30,859 nt of DNA, taken from positions 1 through 30,859 of the forward strand of contig DBKW01000074.1 of NCBI GenBank assembly GCA_002298665.1, given 5' to 3'. Both the position numbers and the translations under genes were made by a program. The notes below the pieces were generated by a model. The model did no database searches. It was not told the origin of the DNA and saw nothing but the letters and a program-made list of their open reading frames with translations. The DNA is from Verrucomicrobia bacterium UBA740. Lineage in GTDB: Bacteria; Verrucomicrobiota; Kiritimatiellia; RFP12; UBA1067. This document shows positions 1-8,237 of this stretch, in pieces (the first letter of the stretch is position 1; each line of letters begins with the position of its first letter).

Positions 1-197
1 CTGCGTATCTCTGCGTGAGATAAATTTAACCGTGTAGAAAATGTAGAGATGTAGAGCGGGGGCCTCTCGGGAATGGCCGTGGAGATCAGGAGATCGTGGA
101 GAATGGGGCCGTGGAATCTCCAACGGTAGGGGCGGCAGTCCCCTGCCGTCCGCGCAGGATGGACGGGCGGGGAATCGCCTAGGCGCGGCGGGCGGCA
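1..197. other. Non-coding stretch with small palindromes, downstream of the acyltransferase gene
   Basis: No reading frame here looks like protein. The sequence is rich in GTGGAGAT-like and GTAGAG-like words between 35 and 115. It has a 6-bp hairpin CGGCAG-TCCC-CTGCCG at 133-148 and a 10-bp perfect palindrome CGCCTAGGCG at 176-185, just after the acyltransferase stop codon. Neither hairpin is followed by a T-run on the minus strand, so I do not call a terminator. It may be part of a dispersed intergenic repeat family; that is a guess. Confidence 0.5.
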
Positions 198-1136
198 CTA
201 CTGAACAAACCTTCTGGTGGACGGAATCGAACAGAAGACGGCGGCAAGGCCCAACGCACCGACCCAGGCAAGAAGCCAATCTAGCAGAACGACGCCCGGG
301 CCATAGGGCGCGGCGAAGACATGCTCCAGCAGAACATTGCCGAGACGCGCCGTCAACGGATGCATCAAGTAGACGCCTAAGCTCGTCTTCCCCAAGAATC
401 GGGCTACGGCGCTAATCCGTGGCGTCGCGAAACATGTGGGGAGACGTGCCGCAAACAGACAAAGCGGCACGCTCACCAGCAAATCGCGCAGCGTTGGATG
501 TACCCAGCTTTGAAGGGCCACATGCAGGATGAGAGCAAAAAGCGCACCCACGCCATACAGCCGCCAAGTCCCATATGAAACGCGCCGCAAGGCAATGCCG
601 AGCCATACAAAGCCGAATAGACGGAACATAAAATGTCCGTGGCCGTTCCAGTAGGGCATCAGAATCGAAAGTCCGATTCCCGATGCCGCAAGCATCAAGG
701 GGACGACAATCGACACGGGCTTGCGCAAGATGAACAACGCCATGACCTGTGTGTAGATAAGCGCAATAATAAACCAGAGATAACCGCCCGAACCGTATCC
801 CTTGAAGACAACGGATATCCAGAAGCCGATCTGCCCGTATTGGGCCAGACCCTCATGATGCACCATCTTCAGTATGAATTGGACGAAAAGAAAGACAAGC
901 GTCCAGAGGACATAGATTGGCACAAGGCGGCCCAGCCGATGGCGGAGCGATGCGCCGAGACCTTCCGGCAGAATGTGCGTGAAGTAACCGGCCAGCACCG
1001 CAAAAACAGCGACATTCATGCCGCAAAAATGGAGTATGGCCGAGCCAGCCGCCGTTCGCGGCTCCGTCAGCAAGTGACAACCCACGATGCCGAAGGCCGC
1101 AATACCGCGTAGAATATCTATTCCGTAAAGTCGCAT
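198..1136 (-). CDS. Acyltransferase family 3 integral membrane protein
   Basis: A 312-aa polytopic membrane protein of the acyltransferase-3 (OafA/NodX-like) type, which transfers acyl groups, usually acetyl, to extracytoplasmic or surface carbohydrates. The N-terminus MRLYGIDILRGIAAFGIVGCHLL is typical: the family has an early basic/aromatic start, an Arg in the first helix and a catalytic-type His (here His21). About ten hydrophobic segments follow, and the late GKTSLGVYLMHPL segment is also a family hallmark. The ATG at 1136 has a GGGAGG ribosome site seven bases upstream. It starts 44 bp after the fumarase beta gene with no terminator between, so it could be the last gene of that operon or have its own weak promoter. 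The acceptor substrate cannot be read from sequence. The family call is firm, the substrate unknown. Confidence 0.88.
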   Translation of the reverse strand: MRLYGIDILRGIAAFGIVGCHLLTEPRTAAGSAILHFCGMNVAVFAVLAGYFTHILPEGLGASLRHRLGRLVPIYVLWTLVFLFVQFILKMVHHEGLAQYGQIGFWISVVFKGYGSGGYLWFIIALIYTQVMALFILRKPVSIVVPLMLAASGIGLSILMPYWNGHGHFMFRLFGFVWLGIALRRVSYGTWRLYGVGALFALILHVALQSWVHPTLRDLLVSVPLCLFAARLPTCFATPRISAVARFLGKTSLGVYLMHPLTARLGNVLLEHVFAAPYGPGVVLLDWLLAWVGALGLAAVFCSIPSTRRFVQ

Positions 1137-1180
1137 GGACGTGCCTCCCTATGTGGATTTATATACGATCTGCCTGCGGC

Positions 1181-1756
1181 TCACGCCTCGCCGAGGAGCG
1201 TGCGGAGACGGGCGGCGGAAGCTTCCCTGACGCGGGCGAAGAGGCTGTTGCCGTGGGCGTCCATGGCGACGACGCCGCGGAAGCCCTTCACGTCGAAGTG
1301 CCAGACGGCTTCCGCCGCGCCGAAGGCGTCCAGAAGCGAGACGCCCGCGACGCGCACGACGGACGCGGCGCTCAACGCGGCGGCGCCGCCCACGGCCTGG
1401 ATGTAGACGCAGCCGTGCTTCTTCATGGCCGCGAGCGTCGCTTCGTCCATGCCGCCCTTGCCGATGATGACACGCACGCCGCTGCGGGCGATGAAGTCCG
1501 GCTCGTAGGGATTTTCGCGCACGCTCGTCGTGGGGCCCGCGGCCACGACGCGCCAGCCGGCGCCGTCGGGCAGGACGACCGGTCCGCAATGGTAGAGGGC
1601 GCCGTCCGTGAAGTCGACGGGGAGCGGGCCGCCGTCGGCGAAGTACTTGTGGAACTTGTCGCGTCCGGTGTAGACGCGGCCGGTCAGCGCGACGGCGTCG
1701 CCCGCTTTCAGGGCGCGGACTTTCTCTTCCGTGTAGGGGTAGGACAATTCGATCAT
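1181..1756 (-). CDS. Fumarate hydratase class I, beta subunit (C-terminal domain)
   Basis: A 191-aa protein matching the beta half of the two-subunit, oxygen-sensitive, iron-sulfur class I fumarase (hydration of fumarate to L-malate; the same fold also occurs in L-tartrate dehydratase). The segment AGPTTSVRENPYEPDFI (about residues 83-99) is the family hallmark, followed by the glycine-rich GVRVIIGKGGM and the late FDVKGFRGVVAMDAHGNSLF. It begins 10 bp after the alpha subunit stop, so the two are certainly co-transcribed. The length is normal for a free-standing beta subunit. Fumarase is more likely than tartrate dehydratase because the downstream and upstream genes show no tartrate context, but sequence alone does not settle it. 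Confidence 0.9.
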   Translation of the reverse strand: MIELSYPYTEEKVRALKAGDAVALTGRVYTGRDKFHKYFADGGPLPVDFTDGALYHCGPVVLPDGAGWRVVAAGPTTSVRENPYEPDFIARSGVRVIIGKGGMDEATLAAMKKHGCVYIQAVGGAAALSAASVVRVAGVSLLDAFGAAEAVWHFDVKGFRGVVAMDAHGNSLFARVREASAARLRTLLGEA

Positions 1757-1766
1757 GGCGGGGTCC

Positions 1767-2591
1767 TCAAATCAGCAGGGTGCGGCGGCGCGCCGCCCAG
1801 CACATGTAGGCGACGGTCACGAAGAAGCTCGCGGGCACGCGCGGACGGGCGGCGATCTTGAGTCCGAGCAGGGTCGTGCGGCCGCCGAGGCCCATGGGGC
1901 CGATGCCGAGCGTGTTGGCGTCCGCGAGAACCGACGCCTCCAGACTGGCGAGCGCCGGGTCGGGCGCCTGGTCCGCGAGGTCGCGCAGGAGCTGTTCCTT
2001 CGCCGTTTCGAAGCCGGTCGCGCGATCGCCGCCGATGCACACGCCCAGGATCCCGGGGGCGCAGCCGTAGCCCTGCGTTTTTTGCACGGCGTCCAGCAGG
2101 CAGGCGCGCACGCCCTGCAGATCGCGTCCCGCGCCGAGCGCGGCGTCCGGCAGGGAATACTGGCGCGACATGTTTTCCGACCCGCCGCCCTTCATCAAGA
2201 GCGTCACGCCCGGGCGGTCGCAATAATGGACGACGGGGGCGCCGTCCGCGCAGTTGTCGTCGTGGGAGGCGCCGGTGACTGCGTCGAAGCAATTCTTGCG
2301 CAGCCAGCCCTGGCGGGTGGCTTCGGCGACGGCGGCGCGGATGACGGCCGGGGTGACGCGGGGGCGCAGGGCGGCGTCCACGAAGAACGTCAGCGTGCCC
2401 GTGTCCTGGCACATGGGCGTGCCTTGCGCGCGGGCGAGTTCCACGTTGTCCAGGATCGTCTTCAGGATCAGCGCGGCGGAAGAGCCCTTCTCTTCGCGAC
2501 ACTGCGCCTCCCGCAGGGCGCGCGTCACGTCCGGCGCCAGCGCGGAACTCGTTTCACGGATGAGATTCGCAATCTTTTCTGTCAGGGTCAT
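1767..2591 (-). CDS. Fumarate hydratase class I, alpha subunit (N-terminal domain)
   Basis: A 274-aa catalytic alpha subunit of class I fumarase. The protein shows the MCQDTGT motif (Cys61), GGGSENMS (about 135-142), and GYGCAPGILGVCIGGDR (about 174-190) with Cys177. Cys61 and Cys177 are the most likely ligands of the [4Fe-4S] cluster that activates water. The ATG at 2591 lies inside the end of the upstream tadA-like gene (38-bp overlap), so expression probably relies on translational coupling; the upstream bases give no strong ribosome site. With the beta subunit it forms the cytoplasmic TCA-cycle or fermentative fumarate/malate step. Some annotations would call the pair L(+)-tartrate dehydratase; I prefer fumarase. 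Confidence 0.9.
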   Translation of the reverse strand: MTLTEKIANLIRETSSALAPDVTRALREAQCREEKGSSAALILKTILDNVELARAQGTPMCQDTGTLTFFVDAALRPRVTPAVIRAAVAEATRQGWLRKNCFDAVTGASHDDNCADGAPVVHYCDRPGVTLLMKGGGSENMSRQYSLPDAALGAGRDLQGVRACLLDAVQKTQGYGCAPGILGVCIGGDRATGFETAKEQLLRDLADQAPDPALASLEASVLADANTLGIGPMGLGGRTTLLGLKIAARPRVPASFFVTVAYMCWAARRRTLLI

Positions 2592-3147
2592 AGGTTTCGT
2601 TCGCGTTCGTGGCGGCGTCCGCGGCGTTTTTAGCGGCGCGGCGCGCGCGGAAGAAGTCCTGCAAAACGGCTTTTGAGGCGTCCTCCAAGACGCCGGAACG
2701 GACTTCCGGATGATGGTTGATGCCGGGATGGTCGAAGATGTGGAAGACGGTGCCGCCGCCGCGCTTGGGGTCCGAGACGCCCCAGACGACGGTGCCGACG
2801 CGCGCGAGGATGATGGCGCCGGCGCACATGGGGCAAGGCTCTTTGGTGACGTAGAGGCGCGTATGCGTCAGGCGCCAGTTGCCTTTCGCCTGGAAGGCGG
2901 CGGAGAGCGCGAGCATTTCGGCGTGGGCCGTCGCGTCGCAGAGCTGTTCGGTCTGGTTGTGGGCGCGGCCGAGGATGCGCGCCTGGGCCGGCGCGAGGTC
3001 CGGGAGCGGGTTGCCGTCCGGGCCCAAGGCGTCCGCCGGCAGTTCGACGATGACGCAACCCGTGGGCACCTCGCCGTCCGCCGCGGCTTTTTGCGCCTCG
3101 CGCAGGGCCATCGCCATGAAATATTCGTCGAACGCGGCCAGCGTCAT
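2554..3147 (-). CDS. tadA: TadA-like tRNA adenosine deaminase / CMP-dCMP deaminase family protein
   Basis: A 197-aa zinc deaminase. It carries HAE (residues 75-77, zinc His plus catalytic Glu) and PCPMC (104-108, two zinc cysteines), with TKEP before it, as in TadA enzymes that convert A34 to inosine in tRNA-Arg. It is about 40 residues longer than a typical TadA. One reason is a Pro/Asp-rich insertion at about 36-57, between the first strand and the GRAHN motif. The other is a tail of about 25 residues that overlaps the fumarase alpha gene. The ATG at 3147 overlaps the glycosyltransferase stop by 4 bp. TadA is the best guess; another member of the cytidine/guanine deaminase family is possible because the insertion sits near the active-site face. 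Confidence 0.82.
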   Translation of the reverse strand: MTLAAFDEYFMAMALREAQKAAADGEVPTGCVIVELPADALGPDGNPLPDLAPAQARILGRAHNQTEQLCDATAHAEMLALSAAFQAKGNWRLTHTRLYVTKEPCPMCAGAIILARVGTVVWGVSDPKRGGGTVFHIFDHPGINHHPEVRSGVLEDASKAVLQDFFRARRAAKNAADAATNANETYDPDRKDCESHP

Positions 3148-4322
3148 GGCGTCACGAGCCTTTCCGCCGCCTGTACGTAGGCGGAACCTGTTTTCGCCGC
3201 GTCGAACTGTTCGCGCGCGAGCCGGTGCGCCCCCGCGCGCATTTCGGGCAGCCGCGGCGGAAGCGTCCGCAAAGACTGGGCGAGGGATTCGGGCGACCCG
3301 GCCTCGTAGGACACGCCCGCGCCGTAGCGCGCCAGGAGGTCCGCGCTCTCGCCGGCGAGCGAACTGGCGACGGCCAGTCCCGCGGCGGAATAGTCGACGA
3401 GCTTGTTGGGGATGCCCACGCAGCTATCGGCCCGCATGGGAATGAGGCCCACGGTAGCGCGCGCGAGGAGCGCGGACATTTCGGGGGCGGGCAGATAGCC
3501 GTGGAAACGCACGCGGCCGGCGAGACCGTGCGCGCGCACGAACGCCTTCAGGGACGGCTCCCGGCAGCCCGCCCCGGCCAGGTCGAGCGTCGCTTCGGGG
3601 ACGAGCAAGAGCGCGCGGAGGACCGTCCCCAGATCGTAGGTTTTGCCCATGGCGCCGACGTAGACGAGCGCGAGGCGGGGGGACGCGTCCGGTCCGGCTG
3701 GTTCCGCCACGGGCAGAGGAGTGGCGTGGGAGAGGTGGAGGACGTTGCGGGCGCCCATCCGGCGGGCGCGGTCGCAGTAGCGTTGGGAGACGCCGATCAC
3801 GAGATCCGCCCCGCGCATGTCGGCGCGGACGGTGCGCAACAGGGGCGCGAAGAGAAGCGGGGCAAGCGTGCGCAGAGGGCCGGGCAGAAGGCGGTAGAAC
3901 GTCTCGGGCCACGCGTCCATGACGTCCACCACCAGTTTGGCGCCGAAACGCCGCGCAAGACGGCGGGCGACGGGTCCGGTCGCCAAAGGCGGCGAAGAGA
4001 CGACGAGGACGTCGGGACGGGGCAGGGACGGGTCGCGCGCGAGGCGTTCCCAGGCGCGCGCATAGGCGGCATGACTCCGGATGCGCGCCAGGCCGACGTT
4101 GGACTTGTAGGGCGGGGTGGGCACGAGACGGACCGAGACGCCCTCCGCCTCGAAGGACGCGGGCAGGCGCCGGGGCGCCTTGAGCGTGTGGTTGAACGAA
4201 CTGGTCCAGTAGAGGACGCGGTGGCCGGCCGCGGCGAAAGCGCGCGCCACGAGCCAGAAGCGCATGGGACGCCCGCCTTCGCGCGGCAGGTTGTCGAACG
4301 GATTCTCTATCCAGACCGTCAC
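3144..4322 (-). CDS. Glycosyltransferase, GT-B fold (GT4-like)
   Basis: A 392-aa soluble or membrane-peripheral glycosyltransferase. The N-terminal half has the donor-independent Rossmann-like part of GT-B enzymes (GGRPMRFWLVARAFAAAGHRVLYWTSSF). The C-terminal half has YVGAMGKTYDLGTVLRAL (about 220) and then GIPNKLVDYSAAGLAVASS (about 310-330), matching the nucleotide-sugar binding region of GT4-type enzymes. The start codon is GTG at 4322, three bases after the dehydrogenase stop, and the gene overlaps tadA by 4 bp at its end. Likely role: adding a sugar to a surface polysaccharide or glycolipid. The donor and acceptor are not evident. Confidence 0.85.
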   Translation of the reverse strand: MTVWIENPFDNLPREGGRPMRFWLVARAFAAAGHRVLYWTSSFNHTLKAPRRLPASFEAEGVSVRLVPTPPYKSNVGLARIRSHAAYARAWERLARDPSLPRPDVLVVSSPPLATGPVARRLARRFGAKLVVDVMDAWPETFYRLLPGPLRTLAPLLFAPLLRTVRADMRGADLVIGVSQRYCDRARRMGARNVLHLSHATPLPVAEPAGPDASPRLALVYVGAMGKTYDLGTVLRALLLVPEATLDLAGAGCREPSLKAFVRAHGLAGRVRFHGYLPAPEMSALLARATVGLIPMRADSCVGIPNKLVDYSAAGLAVASSLAGESADLLARYGAGVSYEAGSPESLAQSLRTLPPRLPEMRAGAHRLAREQFDAAKTGSAYVQAAERLVTP

Positions 4323-4325
4323 GGA

Positions 4326-5384
4326 TCAAGCCTGTCCGCGGCAGCGGCCGTCCTCGCGCTTGGGGCAGCAGGGTTGCGCGGGCGCGGTTTGACCCATGCA
4401 ACGGTAGCACACCTCGTTTGCGAGCGGCTGGTTCGAGAAGAACGCGTCCAGGTTCGCCAGCGTCGTCGTGGCGATGTTCGCGAGCGCCTCGTGGGTCAGG
4501 AAGGCCTGGTGGGAGGTCACGATGACGTTCGGCATGGAAACGAGCAACGCCAAAATCTTGTTCTGGCGCACGGTGGCGGAGCGGTCCTCGTAGAACCAGC
4601 CGCTTTCCTCCTCGTAGACGTCCAGCGCCGCGGCGCCGATATGGCCGCTGCGCAAGGCCGCGAGCAGCGCGTCGCTTTCCACGAGCGCGCCGCGCGAGGT
4701 GTTCACGAGGATCACGCCCGGCTTCATCTTGGAGATTGTCGTGTGGTTGATCATGTGGTGCGTCTCGGGGGTCAGCGGACAGTGCAGGGAAATGACGTCC
4801 GCCTTCGCGAGCAGTTCGTCGAGCGAGACGTAGTTCAGCCCCGTCGCCGGATTCGGGAAGGCGTCGTAGGCGAGCACGTTCATGCCGAAGCCCTTGCAGA
4901 TGTCGCAGAAGACGCGGCCGATCTTGCCTGTGCCAATCACACCGACGGTCTTGCCGTGGAGGTCGTGGCCCGTGAGCCCGACGAGCGAGAAGTTGAAGTC
5001 GCGCGTGCGCGCCGCGGCTTTGTGGATGTGGCGGTTGAGGGTCATCAGCAGGGAGGCGGCGTGCTCCGCTACCGCGTAGGGCGAGTAGGCCGGCACGCGC
5101 ACGACCGAAAGCCCCTTCTCGTAGGCGGCCTTGAGATCCACGTTGTTGTAGCCCGCGCAGCGCATGGCCAGAATACGGATGCCGTGCGCGACGAGCCCCT
5201 CGACGACCTGGGCGTTGATCTCGTCGTTGACGAACGCGCACGCCGCCGAACAGCCGTCCAAGAGCGGCAGGGAGGCCGGACGCAGGCGTGTCTCGAAATA
5301 GCTCAGTTCGTAGCGTCCGCGGTTCAGCGCGTCGAACGACTCGCGGTCGTAGGGCTTTGCATCAAAAAAAGCGACTTTCTTCAT
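4326..5384 (-). CDS. D-2-hydroxyacid dehydrogenase (D-lactate dehydrogenase-like) with a cysteine-rich tail
   Basis: A 352-aa NAD-dependent D-2-hydroxyacid dehydrogenase, closest in motifs to fermentative D-lactate dehydrogenases (pyruvate to D-lactate). Seen: GTGKIG (151-156) for NAD binding, SLHCPLTPETHHMIN (about 199-213), TSRG with the substrate Arg231, a Glu in VYEEE (about 257-260) and catalytic His292 in TSHQ. The start is the ATG at 5384, which has an AAGGAAAGGAAG ribosome site; a longer frame upstream would begin inside the promoter. Unusual: the last 30 residues contain Cys326, 329, 339, 340 and 348 (CYRC, CC, C), absent from ordinary D-LDHs and possibly metal-binding. It is the first gene after the promoter at 5421 and heads the fumarase operon. 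Confidence 0.88.
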   Translation of the reverse strand: MKKVAFFDAKPYDRESFDALNRGRYELSYFETRLRPASLPLLDGCSAACAFVNDEINAQVVEGLVAHGIRILAMRCAGYNNVDLKAAYEKGLSVVRVPAYSPYAVAEHAASLLMTLNRHIHKAAARTRDFNFSLVGLTGHDLHGKTVGVIGTGKIGRVFCDICKGFGMNVLAYDAFPNPATGLNYVSLDELLAKADVISLHCPLTPETHHMINHTTISKMKPGVILVNTSRGALVESDALLAALRSGHIGAAALDVYEEESGWFYEDRSATVRQNKILALLVSMPNVIVTSHQAFLTHEALANIATTTLANLDAFFSNQPLANEVCYRCMGQTAPAQPCCPKREDGRCRGQA

Positions 5385-5420
5385 GTTTCTTCCTTTCCTT
5401 GATTCCTTGGTTTGAGTTCT

Positions 5421-5429
5421 ATTATACCA
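5421..5429 (-). promoter_or_regulatory. Extended -10 promoter for the dehydrogenase-fumarase operon
   Basis: Read on the minus strand this is TGGTATAAT, a perfect -10 hexamer with the extended TGn element, 37 bp upstream of the dehydrogenase ATG. No good -35 box is seen 16-18 bp upstream, as is common for extended -10 promoters. The same 9-mer occurs at 15434 and 20203, also directly before the first gene of a unit. Confidence 0.75.
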
Positions 5430-5452
5430 CATTGTGCGCCCGAATACGAGCC

Positions 5453-7492
5453 TCAGCGCCGCCAGTGCGTCTTGAAGGCGCCGGCCGGGCCGGAGCCGCG
5501 GGATGCGCCCGGCCCCGGGCGCTGTCCGTAAGTCCCGCTACGCGCGGGCGGCGGCAGGTAGATGGACGAACGGCGCTTTTCGACGAGGTCCGCCGGGATT
5601 TCCTTCACGAACACGGACGGCTCCACGGGGAGGATGCCGCCGTCGGACATCGTGCGGACCGTCGGCGCGAACAGGAAGAGTTCGTCCTTCGCGCGGGTCA
5701 CCGCCACATAGAACAGGCGGCGCTCCTCGTCCAGGTGGTTTTCCTCCAACGCCTTCGCGGACGGGAAGAGGCCCTGCGAGCACCAGGGCACGAATACGAC
5801 CGGCCATTCCATGCCCTTGGCCTGGTGGACCGTCGAGAGCGTGACGCGGTCGTCCTTGGGCTGGTTGCGCCGGGCGTCGAGATTCGTCAGGAGCGCGACA
5901 TCCGAGAGGAAGCCCGCGAGCCCGCCGTCGGACGCGGCGATCTGCGCCCCCAGTTCGTGGACGTCCGCCAAGCGTTCCTCGGCGTCCGCCGGCTCCCATT
6001 CGGCGCGCAGATAGTCCTCGTAGAAGAAGTCGAGGTAATCGTCGATGAGGTCGCCGATCTCGTTCGCCTCCAGATGCGCGGCGGAATCGGCGAAGCACTT
6101 GGAAAGCGCCGGCCAGACGATTTTGGCTTTCGCGCCGAGAAGCCCGCCCAGCTTGTCGCGATCCGCCGCGTCGTGGCAATCGAAGCGGCCGGAGAGCTTC
6201 TTCCAGAGCGTCGCGGCCGTTTTTTCGCCCACGCCCGGCAAGAGCGTGGCGAACCGGCGGAAGGAAAGTTCGTCCGTCGGGCAGAGCAGGAGACGCAGGT
6301 AGGCCAGGACGTCTTTGACGTGGATCTGCTCGAACACGCCCACGCCGGAGGTGATGCGGAACGGGATGCCCTGCCGCGCCAGCGTCATCTGTATTTCGAT
6401 GGACTGGAAGTGGCTGCGGTAGAGAACCGCCATATCCGCATAGCGATAGCCGTTTTCGCGCACGATCTGGATGCGGTTGAGGATTTCCGCCGCCTGGGTG
6501 CGGCCGTCGAACACCGAGTAGAGGATGGGAAGCAGTCCGGCGCCGCCGCGCGCAGGGCGCAATTTCTTCTCGAATCGCTGCGGCGCGTCCTTCATCACGG
6601 TATTGGCGACGTCGAGAATGCCGGGGACGGAGCGGTAATTGCGTTCCAGCTTGACGATCCGGCAGCCTTTCCAGCGCTTGGGGAAGTCGAGGATGTTCTC
6701 GATCTGGGCGCCGCGCCAGGTGTAGATGCACTGGAAGTCGTCGCCGACGGCCATGATGTTGCGGTGGCGCGCGGCCAGGATGTCCGTGAACTCGGCTTGC
6801 AGGCCGTTTGTGTCCTGGTATTCGTCCACGAGCACGTAGAGGAAGTGCTCCTGGAGCATTTCGCGCACGCGGTCGACGGTCTTGAGCAACTTGAGTCCGT
6901 TGACGAGCAGATCGTCGAAGTCCATCGCGTTGAGTTCGCGCTTGCGTTTGTCGTACGCCGCCGCGACCGCCACGATCTCCTCGGGCGTGAAACCCGCCTC
7001 GCGCGTCTGCCAGCGGGCGGCGATGTCGGCGATCGGCTTGGATTCGTTCGCCGCCTCCGAAATCATCTTGGCGACGACTTCCTTCTTGGGGAAGGACTTG
7101 GGGTCCTTGACCGTCGCCTTGATGATTTCGTTGAGGAGCTTCTTCTGATCGTCGTCGTCAATGATGGAAAAGCCGGGCGAATAGCCCAGGAACGTCCCGT
7201 AGCGGCGCAGGAAGCGCGCGCAGATCGAGTGGAAGGTTCCGCTCCAGATCGCGTACGCCTCGGGTCCAACGACCTTTTCGGCGCGCTCCATCATTTCGCG
7301 CGCGGCGCGGTTCGTGAAGGTCAGAAGGAGAATGCGGTCGGGGGGGACGCCCTGCTCGACCAGATACGCCACGCGGTGCACGAGCGTGCGGGTCTTGCCG
7401 GTTCCCGCCGCCGCCAGCACGAGAATGGGGCCGTCGGGCGCCGTCGCCGCGGCGCATTGTTCGGGGTTCAGCAGTTTCGAGAAATCTGTCAT
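5453..7492 (-). CDS. UvrD/Rep/PcrA-type superfamily 1 DNA helicase
   Basis: A 679-aa ATP-dependent 3'-5' DNA helicase. Motifs in order: Q-motif LNPEQCAA (8-15), Walker A GTGKT (30-34), LTFTNRAA (57-64), Walker B DEYQD (223-227), motif III GDDFQCIYTWRG (250-261), motif IV LERNYRS (282-288), motif V TVHQAKGMEW (554-563) and motif VI VAVTRAKDEL (596-605). The C-terminal tail after 650 is short and Gly/Pro/Arg-rich, without the Tudor-like end of PcrA that contacts RNA polymerase. Length is a little shorter than E. coli UvrD. It starts one base after the rsmE stop and is the last gene of its operon. It could be called PcrA, UvrD or Rep; the exact ortholog cannot be decided here. Confidence 0.92.
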   Translation of the reverse strand: MTDFSKLLNPEQCAAATAPDGPILVLAAAGTGKTRTLVHRVAYLVEQGVPPDRILLLTFTNRAAREMMERAEKVVGPEAYAIWSGTFHSICARFLRRYGTFLGYSPGFSIIDDDDQKKLLNEIIKATVKDPKSFPKKEVVAKMISEAANESKPIADIAARWQTREAGFTPEEIVAVAAAYDKRKRELNAMDFDDLLVNGLKLLKTVDRVREMLQEHFLYVLVDEYQDTNGLQAEFTDILAARHRNIMAVGDDFQCIYTWRGAQIENILDFPKRWKGCRIVKLERNYRSVPGILDVANTVMKDAPQRFEKKLRPARGGAGLLPILYSVFDGRTQAAEILNRIQIVRENGYRYADMAVLYRSHFQSIEIQMTLARQGIPFRITSGVGVFEQIHVKDVLAYLRLLLCPTDELSFRRFATLLPGVGEKTAATLWKKLSGRFDCHDAADRDKLGGLLGAKAKIVWPALSKCFADSAAHLEANEIGDLIDDYLDFFYEDYLRAEWEPADAEERLADVHELGAQIAASDGGLAGFLSDVALLTNLDARRNQPKDDRVTLSTVHQAKGMEWPVVFVPWCSQGLFPSAKALEENHLDEERRLFYVAVTRAKDELFLFAPTVRTMSDGGILPVEPSVFVKEIPADLVEKRRSSIYLPPPARSGTYGQRPGPGASRGSGPAGAFKTHWRR

Positions 7493-7493
7493 G

Positions 7494-8237
7494 TCAAACG
7501 TTTCCGGTTAGAAGTTGCAGCTGGGCCAAAAGAGCGACAAGGGCCGTATCCGTGCGCAGGATGCGCGTCCCGAGCGAATAGCGGGCGAATCCACGCTCTT
7601 CGAGGCGTGCGAGTTCCGCGTCCGTCCAGCCGCCTTCGGGCCCCACGGCGAGGAGCGGGCGCACCGATCCGTCCGCGGCAAAGGCGGGGCGGGTGGTTGC
7701 GCCGGGATGGGCGACGAGCCGGAGTCTTCCCGGGAAAAGCGCGTCCAGTTCGTCCGACAGAAACGCGCGGAAGTTGCGCCGCACGAGGAGACGCGGCAGA
7801 ATGGTCGTGCCCGCCTGCATCAGCCCTTCGATGAACAAAGGACGGTAATTCTCCTCTTTCAGAAGCGTCGCGCCCCAGAAGTCTTTTTCCACTTTCTGTG
7901 CACCCGCGAGCACGATCGTCCCGACGCCCAAGGACGCCAGCTGGGGCAAGAGACGCTTGAGAACGCGCGGACGGGGCGGGGCCAGAACGAGGTCGATCCA
8001 GGGTTGCGGCGAGGGGCGGTCGTGCGCAAGCGCCACGGTCACGCGCGCCCGGCACGGAATCTCCCCGTTTTCGATTGCCGTAATCGTGCCGGTTCCGAGC
8101 GGGCCGTCCACTTCGCCCGTTTTCAGCGTCTGGCCGACTTCGCCGTGCAGGACCGCGAGGACGTGTTCGGCGCGGGGACCGTCGAACGTGGCGCGCCCGT
8201 CCGCTATTTCGTCCGCCTCGAAGAGGATGCGGTTCAC
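7494..8237 (-). CDS. rsmE: 16S rRNA (uracil(1498)-N3)-methyltransferase RsmE
   Basis: A 247-aa SPOUT-class methyltransferase that methylates N3 of U1498 in 16S rRNA. The knot-region signature VGPEGGWTDAEL, the following LGTRILRTDTALVALLAQLQLL and the internal LAPPRPRVLKRLLPQLASLGVGTIVL are diagnostic. I place the start at the GTG at 8237 (MNRILFEADE...), which has a GGAGG site upstream and overlaps the ABC gene stop as GTGA. The frame is open for 52 more codons upstream, but that part overlaps the ABC ATPase gene and is low-complexity Arg/Gly. Confidence 0.93.
   Translation of the reverse strand: MNRILFEADEIADGRATFDGPRAEHVLAVLHGEVGQTLKTGEVDGPLGTGTITAIENGEIPCRARVTVALAHDRPSPQPWIDLVLAPPRPRVLKRLLPQLASLGVGTIVLAGAQKVEKDFWGATLLKEENYRPLFIEGLMQAGTTILPRLLVRRNFRAFLSDELDALFPGRLRLVAHPGATTRPAFAADGSVRPLLAVGPEGGWTDAELARLEERGFARYSLGTRILRTDTALVALLAQLQLLTGNV

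Noticed and set aside
3225..5402. Very long plus-strand frames (also 5288-7834 and 8986-10458)
   Set aside because: These are antisense shadows of GC-rich minus-strand genes with clear families; they show Arg/Gly/Ala/His/Val-rich composition and no motif.
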